Source: an uncultured Clostridia bacterium (GTDB lineage Bacteria > Bacillota > Clostridia > TANB77 > CAG-508). Taken from it: a stretch of DNA of 5,750 nt. Both the position numbers and the translations under genes were made by a program. Positions 1 to 5,154 of this stretch are shown in pieces. The number at the start of each line of letters is the position of its first letter. Position 1 is the stretch's first letter. The stretch lies in contig CALXSO010000034.1 in the NCBI GenBank assembly GCA_944391155.1, positions 1 through 5,750 of the forward strand, given 5' to 3'. Under the pieces are notes generated by a model. The model had not been told where the DNA came from. It saw only the letters and a program-made list of their open reading frames with translations, and made no database searches.

Positions 1-145
1 CGGTTCCATCCTATTTTTTTCTTAATTTTAGATTGTAACGTATCTTACACGTTTGGCTTATTCACCAAAAACTTGAAGAGGTAGTTTTCAAATATTTTTT
101 CTTAAGCTGGTTTTCAGCCTTTGACCAGCTCTCTCTTTAAGATAC
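1..145 (-). promoter_or_regulatory. T-box leader (tRNA-sensing riboswitch), partial, probably threonine-specific
   Basis: Read on the minus strand this is a T-box leader of the kind that senses uncharged tRNA and controls an aminoacyl-tRNA synthetase or amino-acid gene. In 5'-3' order it shows an AGAGAG stretch at the base of Stem I (about 135-130), an upper Stem I hairpin with arms GCTGGT and ACCAGC (129-124 and 111-106), a specifier region GAAAACTACCTCTT (89-76), a small AACGT/ACGTT hairpin, and the diagnostic T-box sequence AGGATGGAACCG ending at position 1, with acceptor-binding TGGA at 8-5. By the usual GAA-(A)-NNN-A-CC pattern the specifier is ACT (85-83, Thr). AAC (Asn) one base earlier is a weaker alternative. 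The antiterminator end and the regulated gene lie outside the window, so the target (thrS or another threonine gene) is inferred. The family call is firm; the amino-acid identity is moderate. Confidence 0.85.
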
Positions 146-190
146 ATATATTCTACTTTTCTCTTACTGTTTTTATTATTATATGATGAT

Positions 191-219
191 ATTTTAATAC
201 TTTTGGTTTTAAAAGTCAA
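191..219 (-). promoter_or_regulatory. Vegetative (sigma-A type) promoter of the T-box transcript
   Basis: On the minus strand the -35 box TTGACT (219-214) and -10 box TAAAAT (196-191) are separated by exactly 17 bp. Transcription would start near 184, about 40 nt before Stem I of the T-box leader. The T-box unit therefore has its own promoter and does not depend on read-through from sigH and the tRNA gene. The rest of 220-368 is AT-rich with no gene or convincing terminator visible. Confidence 0.75.
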
Positions 220-368
220 TAGAAATTTTTAACTTTGTATTATCACTTTATTTTCAAGCATTTTGCAATATTATTGTCTAATAAACACTATTAAACAAAT
301 ATAAAGCAACCTTATTTCTGATTGATTCTTGTGTCTCACTATTCAATTAGTTCGAACAGAAACGTCAT

Positions 369-444
369 TGGGGCTTCCAACGGGAATCGAACCCGTGACC
401 TCAGCCTTACCAAGGCTGCACTCTACCTACTGAGCTATAGAAGC
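369..444 (-). tRNA. tRNA-Thr (anticodon GGT), CCA encoded
   Basis: A complete cloverleaf is read on the minus strand from 444 to 369. The acceptor stem is GCTTCTA paired with TGGAAGC, with one G-T wobble. The D-arm is GCTC/GAGT. The anticodon stem CAGCC/GGCTG encloses the loop TTGGTAA, giving anticodon GGT (plus-strand positions 409-411), which reads ACC and ACU threonine codons. The T-arm is ACGGG-TTCGATT-CCCGT. The 3' CCA is encoded (371-369) and the discriminator base is C (372). The gene starts only 6 nt after a hairpin that follows sigH, and no room for its own promoter is visible, so it is probably made by read-through from sigH and released by RNase P. Identity is secure. Confidence 0.95.
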
Positions 445-450
445 ATATAT

Positions 451-474
451 AAAAGTTGGATGTCTCCAACTTTT
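451..474 (-). terminator. Hairpin between sigH and tRNA-Thr, possible leaky or bidirectional terminator
   Basis: The arms AAAAGTTGGA (451-460) and TCCAACTTTT (465-474) form a perfect 10-bp stem with a 4-nt loop. A-rich sequence on one side and T-rich on the other give the symmetric shape of a bidirectional intrinsic terminator. In the sigH direction the stem is followed by only ATATATGC before the tRNA begins, so the U-tract is the stem's own TTTT plus a short TATAT. It may end most sigH transcripts while letting some polymerase through to the tRNA, or protect the processed sigH 3' end. Confidence 0.55.
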
Positions 475-490
475 AATTATTTTTATTTTT

Positions 491-1141
491 TTAGTCTTTT
501 TCATTATCAAATATATTTTTTATTGCTTTTTTTCTAATTCTTTGGATTGCATTATCAATAGATTTTACTGGTGAATCAAGTCTTTTAGCAATAACTGTAT
601 AACTTTCACCTTTTATATATCTATCAAGGACTTTTTTTTCAAACTTACTCAAATTTTTATCTATTGCTTTTTCTATTTCTATGTACTGTTCTTTTTTCAT
701 TATAGTATCCAATGGATCTTCTATTGTTTGACTATTAAATGTGTCTATTAATTCTGTACTATCATCATTATTGTCATATGCAGATACATTCAACGAAAGA
801 TATGAATTAAGTGGCATATGTTTTTGTCTATTAGATGTTTTTATTGCTGTTATTAATTGTCTTTCTATACACATATTTGCAAATGTTTTAAATGTATTGT
901 TTTTACTAGCATTATATGTTTTTATTGCTTTGAAAAGTCCAATCATTCCTTCTTGTATAATATCGTCTTTTTCAGCTCCTATTATAAAATATTTTCCAAC
1001 TTTCATATTTACTAGATTTTTATATTTATCTAGTAAATATGAAAGTGCTTGCTCGTCTCCGTTTTTTATTTTTAATACTATTTCTTCATCTGTTAATTTA
1101 TTATAGTTTTCTGTTGAAAAATATACATTTTCTGTTTGCAT
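491..1141 (-). CDS. sigH: RNA polymerase sigma-H factor, early sporulation / stationary phase
   Basis: The 216-residue protein matches the sigma-70 family member SigH (Spo0H), which directs core RNA polymerase to early sporulation and transition-phase promoters. Region 2 is clear: DDIIQEGMIGLFKAI at about 59-73 (core binding and -10 recognition), followed by FKTFANMCIERQLITAIKT at 84-102 and the SigH-typical RQKHMPLNSYLSL at 105-117. Region 4 ends in a helix-turn-helix, SYTVIAKRLDSPVKSIDNAI, at 180-199. Length agrees with the family (about 215-220). I chose the ATG at 1141 because GGAGGT sits 11 nt upstream and because a longer in-frame reading from a TTG at 1207 begins inside the -35 box of the gene's own promoter, before any transcript could start. 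It precedes tRNA-Thr on the same strand. In the organism it probably helps activate the sporulation cascade that later uses the cotJ genes on the right. Confidence 0.95.
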   Translation of the reverse strand: MQTENVYFSTENYNKLTDEEIVLKIKNGDEQALSYLLDKYKNLVNMKVGKYFIIGAEKDDIIQEGMIGLFKAIKTYNASKNNTFKTFANMCIERQLITAIKTSNRQKHMPLNSYLSLNVSAYDNNDDSTELIDTFNSQTIEDPLDTIMKKEQYIEIEKAIDKNLSKFEKKVLDRYIKGESYTVIAKRLDSPVKSIDNAIQRIRKKAIKNIFDNEKD

Positions 1142-1178
1142 ATTGTCAAAATACCTCCAAAAGTGCTTTCTTTTAAGT

Positions 1179-1207
1179 ATTATATCTTTCAAAAATACTA
1201 ATGTCAA
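1179..1207 (-). promoter_or_regulatory. Perfect-consensus sigma-A promoter of sigH
   Basis: On the minus strand TTGACA (1207-1202) and TATAAT (1184-1179) match the housekeeping consensus at every position with the ideal 17-bp spacer. Transcription should start near 1172, giving a leader of about 30 nt that carries GGAGGT. A short dyad, GCTA-aaaa-TAGC, lies immediately upstream of the -35 box (1219-1208) and could be a regulator site or an upstream element. Confidence 0.9.
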
Positions 1208-1270
1208 GCTATTTTTAGCATTTTCTTTAATTCGTAATTTAAAACGTTACTTGTCAGATTAACTTTTGTA

Positions 1271-1388
1271 TAGTAAACCGAAATGTTAATATATTAATAT
1301 TTTTGTTAAAGAATAATAGGTAGCCCTAAAATTTTTTAACAAAAAAGTTTTTATTTATCAACATTTCGGTCGGTTTATCTTTATACTA
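1271..1388. repeat. Concentric nested palindrome, MITE-like or structured RNA element
   Basis: Three inverted repeats share nearly the same centre (about 1323). The outer arms are ACCGAAATGTT (1277-1287) and AACATTTCGGT (1360-1370), extended less perfectly by TAGTAA at 1271 and TTTATACTA-like sequence up to 1388. The middle arms are TTTTTGTTAAA (1300-1310) and TTTAACAAAAA (1335-1345). The innermost is TAGG (1317-1320) and CCTA (1325-1328). The element lies between the end of the GH18 gene and the sigH promoter. It has no coding capacity and no U-tract, so it is not a simple terminator. A miniature inverted-repeat transposable element or a structured 3' UTR are both possible; I recognise no named family. 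Confidence 0.6.
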
Positions 1389-1399
1389 CACTAAATTGT

Positions 1400-1424
1400 A
1401 ATATTAAAACAATGTTTTAATATT
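1400..1424 (-). terminator. AT-rich hairpin at the GH18 gene stop codon, weak terminator candidate
   Basis: AATATTAAAAC (1400-1410) and GTTTTAATATT (1414-1424) form a perfect 11-bp stem with a 3-nt loop that begins inside the stop codon of the GH18 gene. It contains a single G-C pair and the sequence after it (ACAATTTAG) is not a U-tract, so termination here would be inefficient. The larger palindrome just beyond may contribute. Confidence 0.35.
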
Positions 1425-3132
1425 ATTCAGATAATTCTTGTTTAATCATTTGCCAAACATCGTCTGTTTCCATACCTAATTCCCATGAAGCCACTCCACC
1501 TAATTTATATTTATTTATCAATGATACCTTTTCTCTTAAAGAGTTTATATCTTCTATCCAAATTTTCTTAGTTGATTCCCCATCAGCATATTCTACATAA
1601 TCTTGTTTTAACTCATCATCCCAATTTCTTTCAGCATCGGTTGGTATAGATTCATTTATTTCATTCATCGGTATTGCTGTTTGTCCTTCAATGTCTCCAT
1701 TACTATCTAATGTCCATAACCTAGCATATAATGGAATTGCTAGTATTAGTTTTTCACCTTCTACTTCATATATTTCCAAAAATTTTTTTATATTTAATTC
1801 TATCCAATCATAACCAGCGGTTGTTCCTGCTATATCAGAAGAAGCTCCATATTGATCATATGCCATAAATATTAAATAATCTGCTACATCCCCTAGTACA
1901 TGTCTGTCAAAACATAGTGACCAAGTATCTGAACCATCTGGAGCTGTTACATCTACTGATAATACTACTCCGATTTCTTTTAATCTTGGTTCAAGTTCTA
2001 TTATAAATCTTGAAAATAAATCAACATCTTCTTTTTTCATATTTTCGAAGTCTATGTTTATTCCATCTAAATCATATTTCATGCATTCATCAATTATTGT
2101 TTCTATTAAATTTTGTCTGTTATCATAGTGATTCATTATTTCTGATGTTACATCCATCATCCCACTTCCAGCATTTTGTACCATTGCCCATACTTTATAA
2201 CCATTATTATGAGCCCATTGTATATATGCTTGTCCTTCTTCTCCTACGTTTTCTTCTAATTTTCCATCATTATTTAGATGATAAAAAGCTGGTGAAACAA
2301 CATTTATTCCGTCTATATTTGTTCCTTCTCTATCTGGTGCAGTTGCCACTTGAGAATAGTAGTCCCATACTAAATTAACTTTTTCTTCTATTTGTTTTTC
2401 TTCCTCTATGTTTTGTCTTGTTATTACTGTATTGGCTAATTTTTTAGATTTAACATAACCTATTTTTCCATTTAAAGTTCTTATTTTAGCATTTTTTCCA
2501 TCATCAGAAATTACTATAACATAATCTCCTTTTTTTGTTCTATCAACTGTTTTTGCAATAAAGTTTGTTGATGATTTTACAGCTAAGTTTCCATTTGATA
2601 TTGCCTTTTTTTGTTCTCTTGCTATTGAATCTATTGTAATTATATTCGTATCTTGGATATATTCTATTTCTATTCCGTATACATCTTTTAATTCCGTTAT
2701 TGGGATATATATAGATTCATCTTTTTCTATTGCGTGTGCATATGTTGAAACTTCTGATCCATTGACTTCTATTTGATTTTCATCAAACCCTATTGTTGCA
2801 ATTTTATCTTCATATGTAGTTATTATTTGTTCATTTTCTTCATCTTCATAGATATATTTATCAAAAAAGTTTGCCAAATCTTCTTTAGAAAAATATATAT
2901 TATCTCCATCTATAAAAATATCATTTTTTAGATTTTCGGTTACATTTGTATTATTTATTACTAGATTTGTTGTTTTATTTTTTCCTAGTATTATATAATC
3001 ATTTGCTATATATCCTATTATACATAGTATTATTATTGATACTATTGTTATAAATGTCCTTATTATTATCTTTTTCTTTTTTTCTACTTCATCTTTTGCT
3101 ATTCTTCTTCCTTTTTTATTATTGTATTTCAT
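1423..3132 (-). CDS. Membrane-anchored GH18 glycosidase with stalk and SH3-like domains
   Basis: A 569-residue type II membrane protein probably acting on peptidoglycan or another N-acetylglucosamine polymer outside the cell. A positively charged N-terminus (to residue 25) precedes one membrane helix at about 22-45. Residues about 55-170 resemble the copper-amine-oxidase N-terminal-like stalk domain of clostridial surface proteins (FIDGDNIYFSKEDL, SIYIPITELKDVYG). Residues 180-235 look like a bacterial SH3 domain (GNLAVKSS, GDYVIVISDDGKNAKIR, GKIGYVKSKKL). A GH18 barrel follows from about 250 to the end. Its catalytic motif LDGINIDFE (355-363) provides D361 and the acid/base E363, with Asn at the second Asp position as seen in YaaH/SleL-type enzymes. 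MAYDQYG (423-429) and W550 in GGVASWELG are further conserved GH18 positions. The ribosome site is weak (AAGGTTGG). A spore-cortex or cell-wall role is inferred from fold and neighbours, not shown. Confidence 0.85.
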   Translation of the reverse strand: MKYNNKKGRRIAKDEVEKKKKIIIRTFITIVSIIILCIIGYIANDYIILGKNKTTNLVINNTNVTENLKNDIFIDGDNIYFSKEDLANFFDKYIYEDEENEQIITTYEDKIATIGFDENQIEVNGSEVSTYAHAIEKDESIYIPITELKDVYGIEIEYIQDTNIITIDSIAREQKKAISNGNLAVKSSTNFIAKTVDRTKKGDYVIVISDDGKNAKIRTLNGKIGYVKSKKLANTVITRQNIEEEKQIEEKVNLVWDYYSQVATAPDREGTNIDGINVVSPAFYHLNNDGKLEENVGEEGQAYIQWAHNNGYKVWAMVQNAGSGMMDVTSEIMNHYDNRQNLIETIIDECMKYDLDGINIDFENMKKEDVDLFSRFIIELEPRLKEIGVVLSVDVTAPDGSDTWSLCFDRHVLGDVADYLIFMAYDQYGASSDIAGTTAGYDWIELNIKKFLEIYEVEGEKLILAIPLYARLWTLDSNGDIEGQTAIPMNEINESIPTDAERNWDDELKQDYVEYADGESTKKIWIEDINSLREKVSLINKYKLGGVASWELGMETDDVWQMIKQELSE

Positions 3133-3222
3133 TTTCTTTTTTCCAACCTTGTATAAAATATTTAGGTTTTTTATATTTTATTTGGATTAACCTATAAACC
3201 TTTTTATTTTCTGATTGTTTTT

Positions 3223-3251
3223 ATACTATATTATAAATTATTTTTTGACAA
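3223..3251 (-). promoter_or_regulatory. Candidate promoter of the GH18 gene
   Basis: On the minus strand TTGTCA (3251-3246) lies 17 bp from TAGTAT (3228-3223), a partial match to the housekeeping consensus (5 of 6 and 4 of 6). It would give a leader of roughly 80 nt. The -35 box lies in an imperfect dyad (3245-3264) shared with an oppositely directed candidate promoter. Moderate to weak evidence. Confidence 0.4.
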
Positions 3252-3274
3252 GTACTTTTTGTCATTTTTATAAA
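3245..3274 (+). promoter_or_regulatory. Candidate plus-strand promoter facing the folded intergenic element
   Basis: A perfect TTGACA (3245-3250) and TATAAA (3269-3274) are separated by 18 bp on the plus strand. No gene lies downstream on this strand before alkD, which is on the opposite strand. A transcript starting near 3281 would cover the folded element at 3323-3468 and then run antisense into the alkD 3' end. In such AT-rich DNA a chance match is possible. Confidence 0.4.
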
Positions 3275-3322
3275 ATTTCCTGTTTTGTATGAATTTTTTA
3301 TTGTATGAAAAAACAATATGGG

Positions 3323-3468
3323 AATTTAAGTTACGTAGGCTTAAAGTGAAAATAAGTGTCTAAAATTTTATTTTCAAAAGAACAATCGATTTATATATTG
3401 ATCATATTTGAATTTTTCCGTATGCAACAAGGAAGGTTACCTATAAAAAGACCCACGTAAGTTATACT
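3323..3468. other. Folded intergenic element, possible small RNA or MITE
   Basis: A closing stem pairs TTACGTAGG-CTT (3331-3342) with AAG-A-CCCACGTAA (3448-3460), with one mismatch and one bulge, and is extended outward by weaker pairs to about 3323 and 3468. Inside are a 9-bp hairpin TGAAAATAA/TTATTTTCA (3347-3355, 3368-3376), a small ATCGAT/ATTGAT hairpin near 3385-3402, and TTCC/GGAA around 3415-3434. The 7-bp direct repeat TAAGTTA occurs at both ends (3327-3333 and 3458-3464). No known RNA family is recognised. It could be a regulatory RNA read from either strand or a non-autonomous mobile element. The remaining 3133-3322 holds only promoters and the GH18 leader. Confidence 0.45.
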
Positions 3469-3480
3469 GATGTAGCTTTA

Positions 3481-4179
3481 TTACCTTGCTTGAATTTTTA
3501 GTTTTCTTAGAAAATTTTTCTGCTCGTCTGTTATTCTATACGATTCAATAGCTTTTTGAATGCTTTTTTTGTATGTAAAATCATCTAATTTACATTTATT
3601 TAGATATTTTATTGTTTTGTCATAGAATTTTATTAAGCATAAGGAAATACACCATGCTATTGCCATCTGAACATAATATTTATCAGTTTTTATATTATCA
3701 CAGATTTGAAAAATTTCATTTAAATATTCATCTTTAATATAAAAATCTAAAATCATTACAATTGCAAATCTTAATTCAAATTCTTTATTACTTTTCAAAT
3801 ATTTTTGAATTATTCCCCATATTTCCTTTTCATATTTTTTTGTGATTTTTAATCCTGCACAAAACACATCGCAAACTGCCCAGTTATTAATTCTAGGCAC
3901 AAAATCGGATATATAATCTTGTATTTCCTGTATTGGTGCTTTAGTAATTAGTCCAATTATCATACCTCTTAACATAGTTTCCTCATAATATTGATCTTGT
4001 AATGTTTCTAATAATTCTTTGTAATTATTTTTTTTGCAAATTTCTTTTGCATACTTTCTTAAAATTGGAACTCTTACACCTAAAATATTTTCTGTTCCTG
4101 GACATAGTGACTTGTGAAAATTCTTATATTTTTCATCTGATAACTCTTCTAATTTATGTATTATTTCTTTTCTTTCCAT
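3481..4179 (-). CDS. AlkD-family DNA alkylation repair protein (HEAT-like repeats)
   Basis: A 232-residue all-helical protein of the DNA alkylation repair family (AlkD type). In characterised members a HEAT-like superhelix excises bulky or cationic alkylated purines (3-methyladenine, 7-methylguanine) without flipping the base. Length matches the family (about 230-240). The key residues are visible in the expected order: W100 and D104 in NNWAVCD, R137 in FELRFAIV, and W176 in YVQMAIAWCIS. By family knowledge the Asp and Arg/Trp set lines the DNA cleft. The start at 4179 is supported by GGAGG with a 7-nt spacer. The gene stands alone, divergent from the cotJ operon and followed by a 348-bp gap before the GH18 gene, so it is probably monocistronic. 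A housekeeping glycosylase is likely, though substrate range cannot be read from the sequence. Confidence 0.88.
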   Translation of the reverse strand: MERKEIIHKLEELSDEKYKNFHKSLCPGTENILGVRVPILRKYAKEICKKNNYKELLETLQDQYYEETMLRGMIIGLITKAPIQEIQDYISDFVPRINNWAVCDVFCAGLKITKKYEKEIWGIIQKYLKSNKEFELRFAIVMILDFYIKDEYLNEIFQICDNIKTDKYYVQMAIAWCISLCLIKFYDKTIKYLNKCKLDDFTYKKSIQKAIESYRITDEQKNFLRKLKIQAR

Positions 4180-4246
4180 TATTATTCCTCCTATTTTCTA
4201 CTTTTTATTGTATCATTTTATAAAAATTTCATTTTTATGTATCACT

Positions 4247-4255
4247 AGTATAACA
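4247..4255 (-). promoter_or_regulatory. Extended -10 promoter candidate for alkD
   Basis: TGTTATACT on the minus strand (4255-4247) is a TGn-extended -10 element, about 70 nt upstream of the alkD start. The -35 position 17 bp away (TAGTAA) is poor, as extended -10 promoters tolerate. The leader it would produce contains an 8-bp AT-only hairpin (ATAAAAAT/ATTTTTAT, 4220-4238). Confidence 0.4.
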
Positions 4256-4301
4256 TTTTTAACTTTTTATTACTATATCTATTTTTAATATTATTTTTAT
4301 A

Positions 4302-4328
4302 TTTGAATAAGCTATTCAAAAGTTTTTT
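4302..4328 (+). terminator. Hairpin with T-tail in the alkD/cotJA divergent region
   Basis: TTTGAATA (4302-4309) and TATTCAAA (4313-4320) form a perfect 8-bp stem with a 3-nt loop, followed by AGTTTTTT. The shape is that of an intrinsic terminator on the plus strand, although the stem is AT-rich. No plus-strand gene lies upstream, so it would only stop antisense transcription across alkD before it reaches the cotJ promoter. An operator dyad is the alternative. Confidence 0.35.
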
Positions 4329-4364
4329 ATAATTTTATTATTCATTATTCTGTAAATTATTTAG

Positions 4365-4393
4365 TTACACTTTATATATTTTGCTCATATAAT
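4365..4393 (+). promoter_or_regulatory. Promoter of the cotJ operon, sigma-E-like -10
   Basis: CATATAAT (4386-4393) fits the sigma-E -10 consensus CATAyAmT; cotJ operons are sigma-E (mother cell) dependent in Bacillus subtilis. The same bases contain a perfect TATAAT (4388-4393), but the corresponding -35 (TTACAC or GTTACA) is poor for sigma-A, and no strong sigma-E -35 box is visible either. Transcription from near 4400 would give an unusually short leader with AAGGAGG almost at its 5' end. The assignment to sigma-E rests partly on the function of the genes. Confidence 0.5.
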
Positions 4394-4414
4394 GTAACAA
4401 AAGGAGGAATTTTA

Positions 4415-4774
4415 ATGTTTAATAGAAGAAGATGTTGTTGTATGAACAATAATTATAGTAATCAATCTTGTAATACTCAAAATGATATTCTAGAAACTAA
4501 GTGTGATTCTGTGTCTTCTTATGTTGAAGATATTGATAGCTGTGATTGTGGTTTTGATGAAGATATGAGTGTTTTTCCAGAAAATCCTAGATTAGCTCAA
4601 AGTTATTTTCCTATCCAATATATGGATAAAACTTTTAAACCTTGTGTAGGATTAAAAATTGGTACTATTTTTCCTGAATTGGTTAGTCCTTATATGCCTG
4701 GCCAATCTATGGAAGAAATTCAATATCTACATGATTCTAATACAATTGGAAAGGGGTGCAATAAATGTCAATAG
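4415..4774 (+). CDS. cotJA: Spore coat associated protein CotJA
   Basis: A 119-residue protein whose C-terminal half is the CotJA domain: LAQSYFPIQYMDKTFKPCVG at about 60-79, then GTIFPELVSPYMPGQS at 83-98. CotJA is a small protein made in the mother cell and deposited, with CotJB and CotJC, in the inner spore coat; its biochemical role is not established. The first 55 residues are not typical of the short Bacillus protein. They are Asn/Ser/Asp-rich with Cys7-Cys8-Cys9, Cys19, Cys30, Cys43 and Cys45, and Cys115 and Cys118 sit at the other end (10 cysteines in all). The start is fixed by AAGGAGG with a 7-nt spacer. It is the first gene of the operon and overlaps cotJB by 10 nt, which implies translational coupling. 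Confidence 0.93.
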   Translation: MFNRRRCCCMNNNYSNQSCNTQNDILETKCDSVSSYVEDIDSCDCGFDEDMSVFPENPRLAQSYFPIQYMDKTFKPCVGLKIGTIFPELVSPYMPGQSMEEIQYLHDSNTIGKGCNKCQ

Positions 4775-5154
4775 AAGAAAATAGAAATTGTAATTGTGAC
4801 TATTCTATGTCAAATAATGATAATCAAACTATGATGTCTAATCTTGTAAATACTTCTTGCAGTTGTAATAATTCTTGTGATTGTGAATGTGAAAGGACTG
4901 TTGATTGTGATGCACGACGTGAAATGCTTCAAAAAATTCGTTGTTTGGAGTTTGCTATAAATGAACTTGCTCTTTATCTCGATACGCACCCAGATGATCA
5001 AAAAGCTCTTTGCTTGCACAGAAAATATTGTAAAGAAGTGAAAGAATTAAAAGATAAATATCAAAAAGTTTTTGGTCCTTTGACTATTAATTATCCTTGC
5101 AATAAATGGAGATGGCTTGAAGAACCATGGCCTTGGGAAAGGGGGAATTTTTAA
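4765..5154 (+). CDS. cotJB: Spore coat protein CotJB with cysteine-rich N-terminal extension
   Basis: The C-terminal 80 residues (about 50-129) are the CotJB domain: RREMLQKIRCLEFAINELAL followed directly by YLDTHPDDQKAL (71-82), then YGPL-like VFGPLTINYPCNKW and the closing WLEEPWPWE (117-125). CotJB is a partner of CotJA and CotJC in the spore coat. Family members are usually about 85-90 residues. Here an extra stretch of about 48 residues carries eight cysteines (9, 11, 32, 34, 38, 40, 42, 48), mostly as CxC pairs, plus four more in the domain. The ATG at 4765 has AAGGGG 8 nt upstream, which supports the long form; starts at Met15 or Met23 have no comparable site. The stop overlaps the cotJC start by one base (TAATG). 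Confidence 0.93.
   Translation: MSIEENRNCNCDYSMSNNDNQTMMSNLVNTSCSCNNSCDCECERTVDCDARREMLQKIRCLEFAINELALYLDTHPDDQKALCLHRKYCKEVKELKDKYQKVFGPLTINYPCNKWRWLEEPWPWERGNF

Noticed and set aside
322..537. Plus-strand open frame of 71 codons
   Set aside because: It runs through the tRNA-Thr gene and the sigH 3' end on the opposite strand, with no ribosome site and low-complexity Phe/Tyr-rich sequence.
741..1106. Plus-strand open frame opposite sigH
   Set aside because: Antisense shadow of a well-supported gene; no ribosome site or family resemblance.
1142..1207. 22-codon N-terminal extension of SigH from a TTG
   Set aside because: The TTG is the -35 box of the sigH promoter, so it lies upstream of the transcript; GGAGGT supports the ATG at 1141.
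2010..2378. Plus-strand open frame opposite the GH18 gene
   Set aside because: Antisense shadow, hydrophobic low-complexity product, no ribosome site.
3289..3363. Tiny plus-strand frames (24 codons, and 14 codons at 3305-3349) downstream of the plus-strand promoter candidate
   Set aside because: Neither has a ribosome site, and both overlap the closing stem of the folded element; most likely chance.
3421..3480. Cyclic-di-GMP or other known riboswitch ahead of the GH18 gene
   Set aside because: The GGTAACC and stem elements suggested it, but no conserved core of a known class is present, and the best GH18 promoter lies downstream of the element.
4002..4223. Plus-strand open frame opposite the alkD start
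   Set aside because: Leu/Phe-rich shadow of alkD with no ribosome site.
4810..5019. Minus-strand open frame opposite cotJB
   Set aside because: Shadow of cotJB; CotJB has clear family motifs on the plus strand.
5127..5153. Nine-residue upstream start for CotJC
   Set aside because: It lies within the cotJB coding sequence; the ATG at 5154 has a strong site and the family-typical Met-Trp start.
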